NCBI GenBank assembly: GCA_036654375.1
Contig: JAVVSD010000013.1
Coordinates: forward strand, 1-46,592
Length of the DNA stretch: 46,592 bases
From: RZYX01 sp036654375
GTDB lineage: Bacteria > Bacillota > Clostridia > Oscillospirales > Acutalibacteraceae
Direction of reading: 5' to 3'
This document shows positions 16,661 to 24,564 of the stretch, one piece after another; positions within the stretch are counted from its first letter, which is position 1, and each line of letters starts with the position of its first letter. A model generated the notes under the pieces. The model did no database searches, was not told the DNA's origin, and saw only the letters and a program-made list of their open reading frames with translations. The translations under genes were made by a program, and so were the position numbers.

Positions 16661-16689
16661 ACTATACACCGACCAGAAATTGATGTCAA
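16661..16689 (-). promoter_or_regulatory. Sigma-A promoter of the FGGY kinase gene
   Basis: On the minus strand a perfect TTGACA (16684-16689), a 17-bp spacer and TATAGT (16661-16666). It implies a leader of about 160 nt, long enough for extra control; no known riboswitch is apparent in it. Confidence 0.75.
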
Positions 16690-16695
16690 CAACTA

Positions 16696-16711
16696 ACTTG
16701 TTCGTACAACT
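16696..16711. promoter_or_regulatory. Candidate operator upstream of the FGGY kinase promoter
   Basis: ACTTGT-TCGT-ACAACT is a 6-4-6 inverted repeat with one mismatched pair, 6 bp upstream of the -35. It resembles GntR-family operators (TTGT-N4-ACAA). No GntR gene lies in the window. Confidence 0.4.
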
Positions 16712-16862
16712 AAATTAGACTTTTTCAATAAATAATACTTAAAATGTTATGCATATCGACAATATAATGTTAAAGTTTTAACGAATATTTGGCTGAATTG
16801 TAAAAACTAATGGTAATTTTATGAAGTCATATATATCAAACAAAATTAGGAAGAATATAATT
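16712..16862. other. AT-rich intergenic stretch, nothing identified
   Basis: This lies between the divergent kinase and glycosyltransferase control regions. I see no ORF with a ribosome site, no strong hairpin and no recognisable RNA. Confidence 0.5.
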
Positions 16863-16878
16863 GTAACCTGTATGTTAC
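16863..16878. promoter_or_regulatory. Palindrome next to the glycosyltransferase promoter
   Basis: GTAAC-CTGTAT-GTTAC is a perfect 5-bp inverted repeat with a 6-bp spacer, directly abutting the -35 hexamer. The position suits an activator or repressor. Confidence 0.4.
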
Positions 16879-16908
16879 TTGAAATATGATGGTGATTTGT
16901 GTTAAAAT
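16879..16908 (+). promoter_or_regulatory. Probable sigma-A promoter of the GT4 glycosyltransferase gene
   Basis: TTGAAA (16879-16884), an 18-bp spacer and TAAAAT (16903-16908), about 45 bp before the coding sequence. Confidence 0.5.
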
Positions 16909-16954
16909 AATTAACGATATTTTAAATTGAAATAATAAAAGGACAATGTTTGTA

Positions 16955-18148
16955 ATGAAAATACTACTGGTAAGCGATCAATATTTTTCAGCTAACAACG
17001 GCATGACAATATCTGCACGCCGTTTTGCTCAAGTTCTGACTTCTCATGGGAATGAAGTAAGGATTGTAAGCACAGGTAAGCCAGAAGATAGCCCATATAT
17101 AATGCCTAAAAGATATATACCGATTTTTGACAAGCTTGTAACATCGCAGGGAATGACATTTGCAAAAACGAATAAGAAGATTTTAATAGAGGCACTTGAA
17201 TGGGCTGATATTGTACATTTTTTGACACCGTTTTCGTTGTCACACAATGGAATAAAAATGGCAAGGGAGCTTGGAGTACCATACACTGCAGCTTTTCATG
17301 TTCAGCCAGAGAATATAACATCATCAATTTACTTGTCAAGCCTTGACGATATAAACAATTTTATATACAAAATATTTCGAAAAAACATTTATAAATACTG
17401 CACACATATACATTGCCCAAGTAATTTTATTGCAAACGAACTTCAGAAAAACAACTACTATGGTCAGCTCCATGTTATTTCAAATGGCATCGATCCTGAT
17501 TTCAAATACAGAAAAATCCCTAAAAAGCCTGAATATGAGGATAAGTTTTTGATATTAACAATCGGAAGGCTTTCAATTGAAAAGCGTCAGGATGTTTTGA
17601 TAAATGCAGTTAAAAAGTCAAAATACAATAACAAAATCCAGCTTTTAATAGCAGGTCAAGGACCGAGGAAAGAGAAGTTGCTAAAACTTGCAAAAGGTCT
17701 TAAAAATCCAGTTTCAATAAAATTCTATGAGCATGATGACTTGCTTGATATCATTGCAATGAGTGACCTTTATGTTCATCCAGCACAGGTAGAGATAGAG
17801 GCGATGTCGTGCATGGAGGCATTTGCGGGTGGGCTTGTACCAATAATTGCAAACAGCAAAAAATCTGCAACACCACAGTTTGCACTTGACGAGCGTAGCT
17901 TGTTTGAATCTGGTAATCCTGACGAGCTTGCAAAAAGAATTGACTATTGGATAGAGCATGAAGAAGAACGCAAAAAGATGGAGTATAAATACAGCGAATC
18001 GGCTGAAAAGTATAAGCTTGAAGAATGCGTTAAAAAGGCAGAGGAAATGTTTGCACTTGCAATTGAAGATACGGAAAGGGCATATGAAGAGGGAAGATAT
18101 GCAAACAAGAAGCATAAGAATAAAGGTAAAATAAAAAAAGCAAAATAA
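16955..18148 (+). CDS. Family 4 glycosyltransferase
   Basis: Predicted cytoplasmic or membrane-associated transferase with two Rossmann domains (GT-B fold), about 397 residues. The N-terminal domain begins KILLVSDQYFSANNGMTISA (the acceptor-side G loop); the C-terminal GT1/GT4 domain shows ILTIGRLSIEKRQDVLI, LLIAGQGP and EIEAMSCMEAFAGGLVPI with the E-x7-E nucleotide-sugar motif. The C terminus is very basic (KKHKNKGKIKKAK), suiting contact with anionic membrane lipid. It resembles lipid glycosyltransferases acting on diacylglycerol, but the substrate is unproven. I prefer ATG 16955 because AAAGGA lies 11 bp before it and only 2 bp before the ATG at 16946. Confidence 0.85.
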   Translation: MKILLVSDQYFSANNGMTISARRFAQVLTSHGNEVRIVSTGKPEDSPYIMPKRYIPIFDKLVTSQGMTFAKTNKKILIEALEWADIVHFLTPFSLSHNGIKMARELGVPYTAAFHVQPENITSSIYLSSLDDINNFIYKIFRKNIYKYCTHIHCPSNFIANELQKNNYYGQLHVISNGIDPDFKYRKIPKKPEYEDKFLILTIGRLSIEKRQDVLINAVKKSKYNNKIQLLIAGQGPRKEKLLKLAKGLKNPVSIKFYEHDDLLDIIAMSDLYVHPAQVEIEAMSCMEAFAGGLVPIIANSKKSATPQFALDERSLFESGNPDELAKRIDYWIEHEEERKKMEYKYSESAEKYKLEECVKKAEEMFALAIEDTERAYEEGRYANKKHKNKGKIKKAK

Positions 18149-18159
18149 ATAGTTGTTAA

Positions 18160-18196
18160 AATGACCATTAACTTAATTGTTAATGGTCATTTTTTA
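18160..18196 (+). terminator. Terminator of the GT4 gene
   Basis: AATGACCATTAAC / GTTAATGGTCATT with a short TTAATT loop, followed by TTTTTAA; it also faces the convergent TVP38 gene. Confidence 0.85.
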
Positions 18197-18207
18197 AAGC
18201 ATAAAAA

Positions 18208-18903
18208 TTAAGTTTTATTCTCTTTCTGCTGGGAATGTTTTTTAATGATATTTTTATATATTAAAATTGAAACACCTGCAAGCAAAATATTAAATAAGCA
18301 AGATAGTATAAATGCGGGTGATGTCGGGTCGGTTAAAGTCATTCCAATAAGAGTGGTTGCAATAATTCTTGGCAAGAATCCTAAAATGCTACCCGAAATA
18401 TACTGTGGATAAGTAATGCCAGCCAAACCCATATACATACTAACAGCATCAAATGGCAAAACTCCAATAACTCGTGCGATATAGGAAAAGAAGAAATTGT
18501 TGTCTTTTTGCATTGTATCAAGAGCTTTTAGCTTTTGATATTTTTCAACAAGCTTTTCAGTGGAGTTACCGCTTGAAAACTTGCCAATAAAATATGGAAT
18601 ACTAAGGCTGATTACACTTCCAATAGTATTTACAATCACTGCAGTATAAGCATTAAAAATCGTTCCGCTGGCAATCATCAAAAGTGCAATAGGAAATACA
18701 AATGAAAGGCTTTTACAAGCATACATAACAAGAAAAAATAAAACAGATAGTGGAATGCTTTTTGGAGCGTAATTTAGCATTTGTTCTACAGTAAGGTCAT
18801 CTTTAAAGTAAAACATAGTAATCGTGATTGCCAGAATTATTATAATTGGCAACGCGCGAAAAAACATATTAGAATATCTTTTAAGGTTACTTTTATCAAT
18901 CAT
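18208..18903 (-). CDS. TVP38/TMEM64 family membrane protein
   Basis: A polytopic membrane protein of 231 residues from the DedA/VTT superfamily, some members of which act as lipid scramblases or envelope-homeostasis transporters. The core signature appears as SLSIPYFIGKFSSGNSTEKLVEKY, then FFFSYIARVIGVLPFDAVSMYMGLAGI and the re-entrant-loop-like GSILGFLPRIIATTLIG. The start at 18901-18903 has AAAGGA 10 bp upstream. The metK terminator ends only about 20 bp before this ATG, leaving no room for a promoter, so expression probably comes from read-through. Confidence 0.85.
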   Translation of the reverse strand: MIDKSNLKRYSNMFFRALPIIIILAITITMFYFKDDLTVEQMLNYAPKSIPLSVLFFLVMYACKSLSFVFPIALLMIASGTIFNAYTAVIVNTIGSVISLSIPYFIGKFSSGNSTEKLVEKYQKLKALDTMQKDNNFFFSYIARVIGVLPFDAVSMYMGLAGITYPQYISGSILGFLPRIIATTLIGMTLTDPTSPAFILSCLFNILLAGVSILIYKNIIKKHSQQKENKT

Positions 18904-18921
18904 TATTATAAATCCTTTATG

Positions 18922-18969
18922 CAAAAAATAGCACACTTTGAATTAAAAATTCATATGTCAGTGTGCTAC
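18922..18969 (-). terminator. Terminator of metK
   Basis: On the minus strand AGCACACT / AGTGTGCT (arms 18930-18937 and 18960-18967) is followed by ATTTTTTG. The loop of 22 nt is rather long, which may make it leaky. Confidence 0.65.
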
Positions 18970-18993
18970 TTTTTAAGATTAGTGTATAAAGTT

Positions 18994-20145
18994 TTAGGCT
19001 ATCTCACTTTTTAATTGCTCCGCCAAATCAGTTTGTTCCCAAGGTAAATCAATTGCATTGTCACCAAAATGGCCATAGGCAGCAAGCTTTGAGTACAATG
19101 GTCTGCAAAGCTTAAAACGGTCGATAATTGCTGCGGGGCGAAGGTCGACTTTTGATGCTATTAGTTTGTTTATTTTTTCGTTTGGAATGCGCTCTGTTCC
19201 AAATGTGTTAATCAAAACAGATATAGGGTCAGCAAGACCTATTGCATAGCTAATCTGTACCTCACATTGTTTGGCAAGACCAGCTGCAACAATATTTTTT
19301 GCAATATAGCGTGCCATATATGCACCACTTCTGTCAACCTTTGTTGGGTCTTTGCCAGAAAAAGCGCCACCACCATGATGTGCATAACCACCATATGTGT
19401 CAACGATAATTTTTCGTCCAGTCAATCCGCTGTCACCAGCAGGGCCACCAACGACAAATCTACCAGTTGGATTAACAAAATATGTCGTGTTGTCATCAAT
19501 CAGATCAGCAGGCAATGCCTTGAAAATAACTTCGGATAAAATGTCATTACGAAGCTTGTCAATGGGAACATCCTTAATGTGTTGAGAGGATATGATAACA
19601 GTAGCAATTCTTATTGGCTTACCCTCATCATACTCAACTGTGACTTGCGACTTTCCGTCAGGAAGAAGATATGGAAGAATATTTTCGCGACGAACATCTT
19701 CAAGACGCTTTGCCAAACGATGAGCGAGTTGTATGGGCAGTGGCATCAAGCTGTCTGTTTCGTTGCAAGCATAGCCAAACATCATTCCCTGATCGCCTGC
19801 GCCGCTGTCTAAGGCTTCTTTACGATTAATACCTATAGCAATGTCAGGGGATTGCTCATGTATATCAATATCTATCATACAGGTCTGTGCATCAAAGCCA
19901 TGACCTTCTTTAGTGTATCCAATATTTCTAATAGTTTTACGGGCGATTTCATCATAATCAACTTTTGCAGTTGTTGAAATTTCGCCCATAATATGCACCT
20001 TGTCAGTTATTGCTGTGACTTCACAGGCAACATGAGCAGAACTGTCCTGTTCAAGAATAGCGTCAAGAATTGCATCAGCAATTTGGTCACAGACTTTGTC
20101 TGGATGTCCGCAGGTAACGGATTCAGAAGTAAAAAAAGTAGTCAT
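18994..20145 (-). CDS. metK: S-adenosylmethionine synthase
   Basis: Makes S-adenosylmethionine from methionine and ATP. The 383-residue protein has ESVTCGHPDKVCDQIADAI at the N terminus, the ATP-binding GAGDQGMMFGYA, and the P-loop-like GGGAFSGKDPTKVDRSGAY. Length is normal. GAGGTGAT lies 6 bp before the ATG. It follows a radical SAM gene by only 35 bp and no SAM riboswitch fits in that gap, so it is likely co-transcribed from the promoter at 21595-21623. A dedicated supply of SAM for the radical enzyme is an attractive reading. Confidence 0.97.
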   Translation of the reverse strand: MTTFFTSESVTCGHPDKVCDQIADAILDAILEQDSSAHVACEVTAITDKVHIMGEISTTAKVDYDEIARKTIRNIGYTKEGHGFDAQTCMIDIDIHEQSPDIAIGINRKEALDSGAGDQGMMFGYACNETDSLMPLPIQLAHRLAKRLEDVRRENILPYLLPDGKSQVTVEYDEGKPIRIATVIISSQHIKDVPIDKLRNDILSEVIFKALPADLIDDNTTYFVNPTGRFVVGGPAGDSGLTGRKIIVDTYGGYAHHGGGAFSGKDPTKVDRSGAYMARYIAKNIVAAGLAKQCEVQISYAIGLADPISVLINTFGTERIPNEKINKLIASKVDLRPAAIIDRFKLCRPLYSKLAAYGHFGDNAIDLPWEQTDLAEQLKSEIA

Positions 20146-20180
20146 ATTATCACCTCAAAACTCTTTAGAGTAATATTTAA

Positions 20181-21539
20181 TTATTTATTGCAGCCTGAAC
20201 AGTTGTGAGAACACTGCCAAAGCTTATCAGCGGTCACAGCCCAATTTTTAGCTGTTGGAACGCACTTGTCAGAAAGAGAATGAACATCTTCTGGGTGCAT
20301 CATATCAGTTGAATGAGCAGCAGAAGTGTCAACCATATTACTCAGTCTTCCTGGATTGTCAAGCAAAGGGCAAGGACGAAGGTGGTTATCATTAAATGGT
20401 TGGTTTTTATGGTACTCCATAAATAATGGAGATTGTAATGATTCAAGCAAAGTCTTTTCTTTAATATTTGAGTCTGAGTAATGAATGAAGGCACAAGGTT
20501 CAACATCGCCGTTTGCATTTATGTGAAGATATCTTCTTCCACCAGCTATGCAGCCATCAACATATTCTCCGTCGTTCCAGAAATCAAGTGTAAACAAAGG
20601 CTTGGTTTTTCTGAAATTACGAATTTGATGATACATAAATTCACGCTGTTTATCTGTTGCCATAAGCTCTGGAACAGCATCAATTCCAACAGGCATATAT
20701 GTAAAGAACCAGGCGAATTTTGCACCCCATTCAACCATGCTGTCAAAGTATTCTTCGCTTCCAATAACATCAACATTCTTGCTTGTGTAGCAGCAGGAAA
20801 CGCCAAAGGGAAGTTTCTTTCTCTTTAATATTTCCATTGCCTTTTTAACCGCAGCAAAAGTACCCTCTCCACGCCTAAAATCTGTTGCGTCCTCAAATCC
20901 TTCAACGCTGATAGCAGGAACAAAGTTTTTAACGCGAAGCATATCGTCTGCAAATGCTTCATCTATGAGAGTTCCGTTTGTGAAAGAGAGAAAAATACAT
21001 TCAGGATGTCTTTCACACAATGTGATGATATCCTTTTTTCTAACCAGTGGTTCACCTCCAGAATAGATATAGAAATATGTACCCATTTCTGTACCTTGAT
21101 GGATTATACTGTCAAGTGTATCAAGGCTCATGTTAAGGCTGTTGCCATAGTCTGCTGCCCAGCATCCAATACATTTAAGATTGCAGGCAGAGGTTGGGTC
21201 CATAAGTATTGCCCAAGGGATGTTGCACTGATACTTTTCTCTATATAAGTCCTCTTTACGCCAGCCATCAAGGCTTGCGTTCAAGATAAATGACTCGAAG
21301 ATATGCCTGCGAACTTGGGGGTCAATATCGGTATAAAAACTCTTGACAAATTTATACCAGTTTGACTCAGGGTCTTTAAGAATATCTCTTACCATCTTGC
21401 GTTGCGATGGAAAAAGGTCATCCTTAACAATAAGGTCAACCCACTGCATGAGTTTTGGCATATTTTTGTCAGGGTCTTTGTCAAGAAAATTAAGAGCCTG
21501 TTTGATGCCGATTTCTTTAAGCTTTGCTGAAATATCCAT
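20181..21539 (-). CDS. Radical SAM protein with C-terminal extra cysteines
   Basis: Predicted 4Fe-4S enzyme that cleaves SAM to start radical chemistry. In the 452-residue protein, residues ~1-105 form a helical N-terminal domain. The radical SAM core begins with C119-x3-C123-x2-C126 (CNLKCIGC), followed by IYSGGEPL and SVEGFEDATDFRRG. The C-terminal part has many cysteines: GCIAGGRRYLHINANGDVEPCAF (SPASM-like), RPCPLLDN, and a final CSHNCSGCNK that may bind another cluster. The substrate is not recognisable. The start has AAGGAAGG 12 bp upstream. It heads an operon with metK and lies next to a TetR regulator. Confidence 0.85.
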   Translation of the reverse strand: MDISAKLKEIGIKQALNFLDKDPDKNMPKLMQWVDLIVKDDLFPSQRKMVRDILKDPESNWYKFVKSFYTDIDPQVRRHIFESFILNASLDGWRKEDLYREKYQCNIPWAILMDPTSACNLKCIGCWAADYGNSLNMSLDTLDSIIHQGTEMGTYFYIYSGGEPLVRKKDIITLCERHPECIFLSFTNGTLIDEAFADDMLRVKNFVPAISVEGFEDATDFRRGEGTFAAVKKAMEILKRKKLPFGVSCCYTSKNVDVIGSEEYFDSMVEWGAKFAWFFTYMPVGIDAVPELMATDKQREFMYHQIRNFRKTKPLFTLDFWNDGEYVDGCIAGGRRYLHINANGDVEPCAFIHYSDSNIKEKTLLESLQSPLFMEYHKNQPFNDNHLRPCPLLDNPGRLSNMVDTSAAHSTDMMHPEDVHSLSDKCVPTAKNWAVTADKLWQCSHNCSGCNK

Positions 21540-21561
21540 TGCTATTCATAACCTTCCTTTT

Positions 21562-21581
21562 TGGTGCAAAAGTGTTAGCAC
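21562..21581. promoter_or_regulatory. Inverted repeat in the leader of the radical SAM-metK operon
   Basis: GGTGC-N10-GCACC lies between the predicted transcription start and the start codon. It could be an operator for the neighbouring TetR protein or an mRNA hairpin. Confidence 0.35.
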
Positions 21582-21594
21582 CGTAATGCTTTTA

Positions 21595-21623
21595 AGTATA
21601 AAGCTGGAATTTTATAATCACAA
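21595..21623 (-). promoter_or_regulatory. Sigma-A promoter of the radical SAM-metK operon
   Basis: On the minus strand TTGTGA (21618-21623), a 17-bp spacer and TATACT (21595-21600). Confidence 0.55.
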
Positions 21624-21628
21624 TAGAC

Positions 21629-21664
21629 AAAAATAGCATCGTGCATAAATTTTAAGCACGATGC
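21629..21664 (-). terminator. Terminator of the TetR regulator gene
   Basis: GCATCGTGC (21636-21644) pairs perfectly with GCACGATGC (21656-21664); on the minus strand TATTTTTG follows. Confidence 0.85.
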
Positions 21665-21731
21665 AGAAATTGTCTGTTTATTAGGCATTTGATATAAAGT
21701 GTATGAATTTTGGGCATTAGGAAAGAAGTGT

Positions 21732-22289
21732 TTAGATATTTTGTGTGCTTTTTTCCAAGGCGATTTTTACAGTGCCTTCAAAAAGAGAGGACATTTTTGT
21801 AACAAATAGCTGTGGGTCTTTCATGCCGTTAGAAATCCAGTCGGTAAACATACCAATAAGAGCAAATGTATAGAAGCTGGCAATATAATCCTTGTCATCC
21901 TCTTGTGCCAAAATGCCTTCGCTTTGATGTTCAACAAAGTCTTTCATCAGTGTGAAGGTAACATTATAAAGATATCCCTCAAGTTGCTTACGGCTAAGTG
22001 AATTATAGATATGATAGACAGCTTTTCGATTGTCAACAGCAAATTTAACAGAATGAAAAAATCCATCCTGCCACGAATCAAAGTTTTTTTGATTTTCAAT
22101 GGCACTTTGCGTTTCTTTCCAAAAAATCTCTTCAAGAAGGGCATATATATCACTGAAATAATAATAAAATGTATTGCGGTTAACACCACAATCCTCTACA
22201 ATATCCTTAACAGTTATTTTATCAAGAGGCTCTTCGTTTAGCAATTTAATAAAAGACTGAATCAGTGCATCTTTAGTAAAGTGTGGCAA
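21732..22289 (-). CDS. TetR/AcrR family transcriptional regulator
   Basis: Dimeric repressor of about 185 residues. The N-terminal HTH shows ALIQSFIKLLNEEPLDKITVKDIVEDCGVNRNTFYYYFSDIYALLEEIF, the classic TetR DNA-binding pattern, here of the DhaS/AcrR subgroup; the remaining ~130 residues are a helical ligand domain. I choose TTG 22287-22289 because GAGGTG lies 7 bp upstream and homology begins with PHFTKDALIQSF; the longer reading to 22334 has no ribosome site. The radical SAM-metK operon downstream is the obvious candidate target, but it could simply regulate itself. Confidence 0.88.
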   Translation of the reverse strand: MPHFTKDALIQSFIKLLNEEPLDKITVKDIVEDCGVNRNTFYYYFSDIYALLEEIFWKETQSAIENQKNFDSWQDGFFHSVKFAVDNRKAVYHIYNSLSRKQLEGYLYNVTFTLMKDFVEHQSEGILAQEDDKDYIASFYTFALIGMFTDWISNGMKDPQLFVTKMSSLFEGTVKIALEKSTQNI

Positions 22290-22332
22290 AGTCTTCACCT
22301 CATCTATAAATAAAATCATAAATTTATGTTGC

Positions 22333-22387
22333 AAAAATTTACTAAAAAATTTACTTAAATAGTATCACATAGCAATATTGTTTGCAA
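22333..22387 (-). promoter_or_regulatory. TetR gene promoter with repeats
   Basis: On the minus strand TTGCAA (22382-22387), a 17-bp spacer and TACTAT (22359-22364). Two direct copies of AAAAATTTACT (plus strand 22333-22343 and 22345-22355) lie in the leader, and GCAA-TATTGT-TTGC (22372-22385) overlaps the -35. These are candidate autoregulatory sites. Confidence 0.4.
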
Positions 22388-22487
22388 GGTGATGTGTTGT
22401 TTGTTAACATAATAGTAAAAGTATATGATTATTTAAATAATAAAAATAAATTAGCAATAAAAAATAGTAAAGAACAGGACTAATTGT

Positions 22488-23006
22488 ATGAAATATGAGT
22501 ATATATTAAAACGTTCAAAAAGAAAAACACTATCGCTTGAAGTATCTCGTGAGATGCAAATAATTGTGAGAGCGCCAAAGCTGTGTCCCAAAATAGTTAT
22601 TGACAATTTTGTTGCAAGGCATGAGAGCTGGATTGAAAAGTCACTTGATAAACAACGCAACAGGCAGTCGGCAAAGAGCCTTTCGCCACAGCAGACAGCA
22701 GATCTCAAAATGCAGGCAAAGGAGCAAATACCAGCAAAAGTTAAATATTATAGCAATCTGATGATGCTTTACCCCACAGCGGTAAAAATCACCTCTGCCG
22801 AAAAGCGATTTGGAAGTTGCAGCGGAAAAAATAGCCTGTGTTTCTCGTATCGCTTGATGCAGTATCCGCAGGATGCAATAGACTATGTCATAGTTCACGA
22901 ACTTGCACATATAAAGCACAAAAATCATAGCAAGAATTTTTATGAATTAATCGAGCAGTATATGCCTGACTATAAAGAGAGAAATGCTATTTTAAAAAAT
23001 ATGTAG
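22488..23006 (+). CDS. YgjP-type zinc metallopeptidase (DUF45)
   Basis: A 172-residue predicted zincin of the YgjP/WLM-like family. It ends in the metal site HELAHIKHKNHSKNF (H137, E138, H141, with a third His downstream), preceded by SAEKRFGSCSGKNSLCFSYRLMQYP, the conserved family segment. The N terminus begins with strands and basic residues (YILKRSKRKTLSLEVS), as in relatives. No signal peptide is present, so it is cytoplasmic. Substrate unknown; in many genomes such genes accompany DNA-processing or restriction systems, but not here. Confidence 0.85.
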   Translation: MKYEYILKRSKRKTLSLEVSREMQIIVRAPKLCPKIVIDNFVARHESWIEKSLDKQRNRQSAKSLSPQQTADLKMQAKEQIPAKVKYYSNLMMLYPTAVKITSAEKRFGSCSGKNSLCFSYRLMQYPQDAIDYVIVHELAHIKHKNHSKNFYELIEQYMPDYKERNAILKNM

Positions 23007-23016
23007 TTATACTATA

Positions 23017-23060
23017 TTAAGATATATAGTAAGCAAAATTAAGATATATAGTAAGCAAAA
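23017..23060. repeat. Two perfect tandem copies of a 22-bp unit
   Basis: The 22-bp unit (TTAAGATATATAG followed by TAAGCAAAA) occurs at 23017-23038 and again at 23039-23060, just downstream of the YgjP gene. It looks like a recent replication-slippage duplication. Confidence 0.9.
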
Positions 23061-23096
23061 TAAAACCACTCACAGTTTTAAATTCTGTGAGTGGTT
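23060..23096 (-). terminator. Terminator of the GHL10-type hydrolase gene
   Basis: AACCACTCACAG / CTGTGAGTGGTT, a 12-bp perfect stem with a 9-nt loop. On the minus strand TTTATTTTG follows. Confidence 0.85.
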
Positions 23097-23103
23097 AGTC
23101 TAA

Positions 23104-24465
23104 TTAAAAGGATACTTGATTAATAAAATCATATCTAAACAGGCAATATCCGCTTGACATACCGGAGCTTTGAATTTCGTTTATCTGTGATGCAATCTCG
23201 CCTTTTGGAAATGGGTCAGATGTTTCACTGCTACTTTCCTTATAAACCGCAAGACCAGTATAAAGTGCAACAGAAGGTGATTTAACAAAGCTTCGCCACT
23301 GTCCTAAAACTCTTGTAAAATCCTGTGTGGAGTGACCATGCTTCCAATAAATTTGTGGCATAACATAGTCAATATATCCTGCATTGTTACACCAGAGTTT
23401 AAGATTTGTTGAAAGGTATCCTGTGTCCGATGTTGGCAGTACACTACCAGCCTTAAAGCTGCCGGCAGGGCTTATTCCAAACAATACTTTAGGTTTGATT
23501 GATTTAACTTTTTGATAAATACCCCTGACAAGAGCAGTATTGTTTTGCTTTGCCTGTGCAGATGAATCACCATAGTTTGAGGGGCTTGTTGCATAGAAAT
23601 AATCATCGATATGTATTGCGTCAATGTCATATTTTGAAACAAGCTCACCGACACCGTTAAATATAAGTTCCCTTACCTCTGCGTTCCCAGGCTTCAAATA
23701 CCATCTACTATCTTTCTGAATCATGTAGCTATCTCTGCTTGAAGAGCTGTACCACTGCTTGGTTGGGTAACTTGAAGGAATCTTTTGAAACTCACTGTCT
23801 GTCATGACTCGAAAAGGGTTAATCCATGCGTGAACAGAAATCCCCTTACTGTGAGCAAGTGAAACAATTATTGAGAGCGGGTCATAGCTTAATGAGCCAG
23901 AAGTTGTGATATATTTTGACCAAGGATAATAGGCTGAAGGATAAATAGCATCACCATGTGAACGCACCTGAACAATTACAGTGTTAAGACCTCTGCTTTT
24001 CGCATAGTTAAGGCAGTTCTCCATCTTGGTTGTAAACTGTGACTGCCCTAAATTTTTGTATCCAGCAATTTCAAGATAAGAAATCCAAACGCCCTTAATA
24101 TTTTCGTGTGAAACAGAGGGAGGAGATGGTGGCAGAGGTTTTGGATTTGGGTTTGGTTTTGGAGCGGGAGGATTGGGCTTAACTGGCTTTTGCGCGTGGG
24201 GCTTTGTTGAAACTGGTTTCTTTGTCGATGAAGTGCTGCCTGTCGGCTGCAAAACTCCACTTGTGCTTTCAGAACCCTGTTGTGTTGTTTGAGTTTGACT
24301 TTCGCTTGAAGTCTGATCCTTTGTTGCGTCGCTTGCTGTAGTTTTAACATCTGAATCGGCACTTACAGCTTTGTTCTTTTCAACAATTAAGATAATGCCA
24401 GCAGAAATAAATATTAAAACAGCGACAATTATTAATATGTATATTTGGGTTTTCTTTGGTGGCAT
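23104..24465 (-). CDS. Surface-anchored glycosyl hydrolase-like protein (GHL10/DUF187 family)
   Basis: An exported protein of about 453 residues. An N-terminal membrane anchor (about residues 6-28) is followed by a Ser/Thr/Gln-rich stretch and a Pro/Lys linker (NPPAPKPNPNPKPLPP). The TIM-barrel GHL10 domain begins at about residue 120 with IKGVWISYLEIAGY and shows LNTVIVQVRSHGDAIYPS, ISVHAWINPFRV, YDIDAIHIDDYFY and GYIDYVMPQIYW. The acidic residues in HIDDY are candidate catalytic groups. Relatives such as YngK are thought to act on cell-wall or exopolysaccharide glycans. I start at ATG 24463-24465, which has AAGGA 10 bp upstream; the GTG at 24474 is too close to the ribosome site. Confidence 0.88.
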   Translation of the reverse strand: MPPKKTQIYILIIVAVLIFISAGIILIVEKNKAVSADSDVKTTASDATKDQTSSESQTQTTQQGSESTSGVLQPTGSTSSTKKPVSTKPHAQKPVKPNPPAPKPNPNPKPLPPSPPSVSHENIKGVWISYLEIAGYKNLGQSQFTTKMENCLNYAKSRGLNTVIVQVRSHGDAIYPSAYYPWSKYITTSGSLSYDPLSIIVSLAHSKGISVHAWINPFRVMTDSEFQKIPSSYPTKQWYSSSSRDSYMIQKDSRWYLKPGNAEVRELIFNGVGELVSKYDIDAIHIDDYFYATSPSNYGDSSAQAKQNNTALVRGIYQKVKSIKPKVLFGISPAGSFKAGSVLPTSDTGYLSTNLKLWCNNAGYIDYVMPQIYWKHGHSTQDFTRVLGQWRSFVKSPSVALYTGLAVYKESSSETSDPFPKGEIASQINEIQSSGMSSGYCLFRYDFINQVSF

Positions 24466-24497
24466 TTTTGACACATCCTTAAATTTGCGTTAAAATT

Positions 24498-24526
24498 ATT
24501 ATATCATATTAGACTTTTTACAACAA
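24498..24526 (-). promoter_or_regulatory. Extended -10 promoter of the GHL10-type gene
   Basis: On the minus strand TGATATAAT (TATAAT at 24498-24503) with TTGTTG (24521-24526) 17 bp upstream. It is divergent from the trxA promoter. Confidence 0.6.
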
Positions 24527-24564
24527 TAAATGATATTATTAAAAAAATAGAAAAATTTTCATAA

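Noticed and set aside
20146..20180. SAM riboswitch before metK
   Set aside because: The gap to the upstream gene is only 35 bp and holds just a ribosome site.
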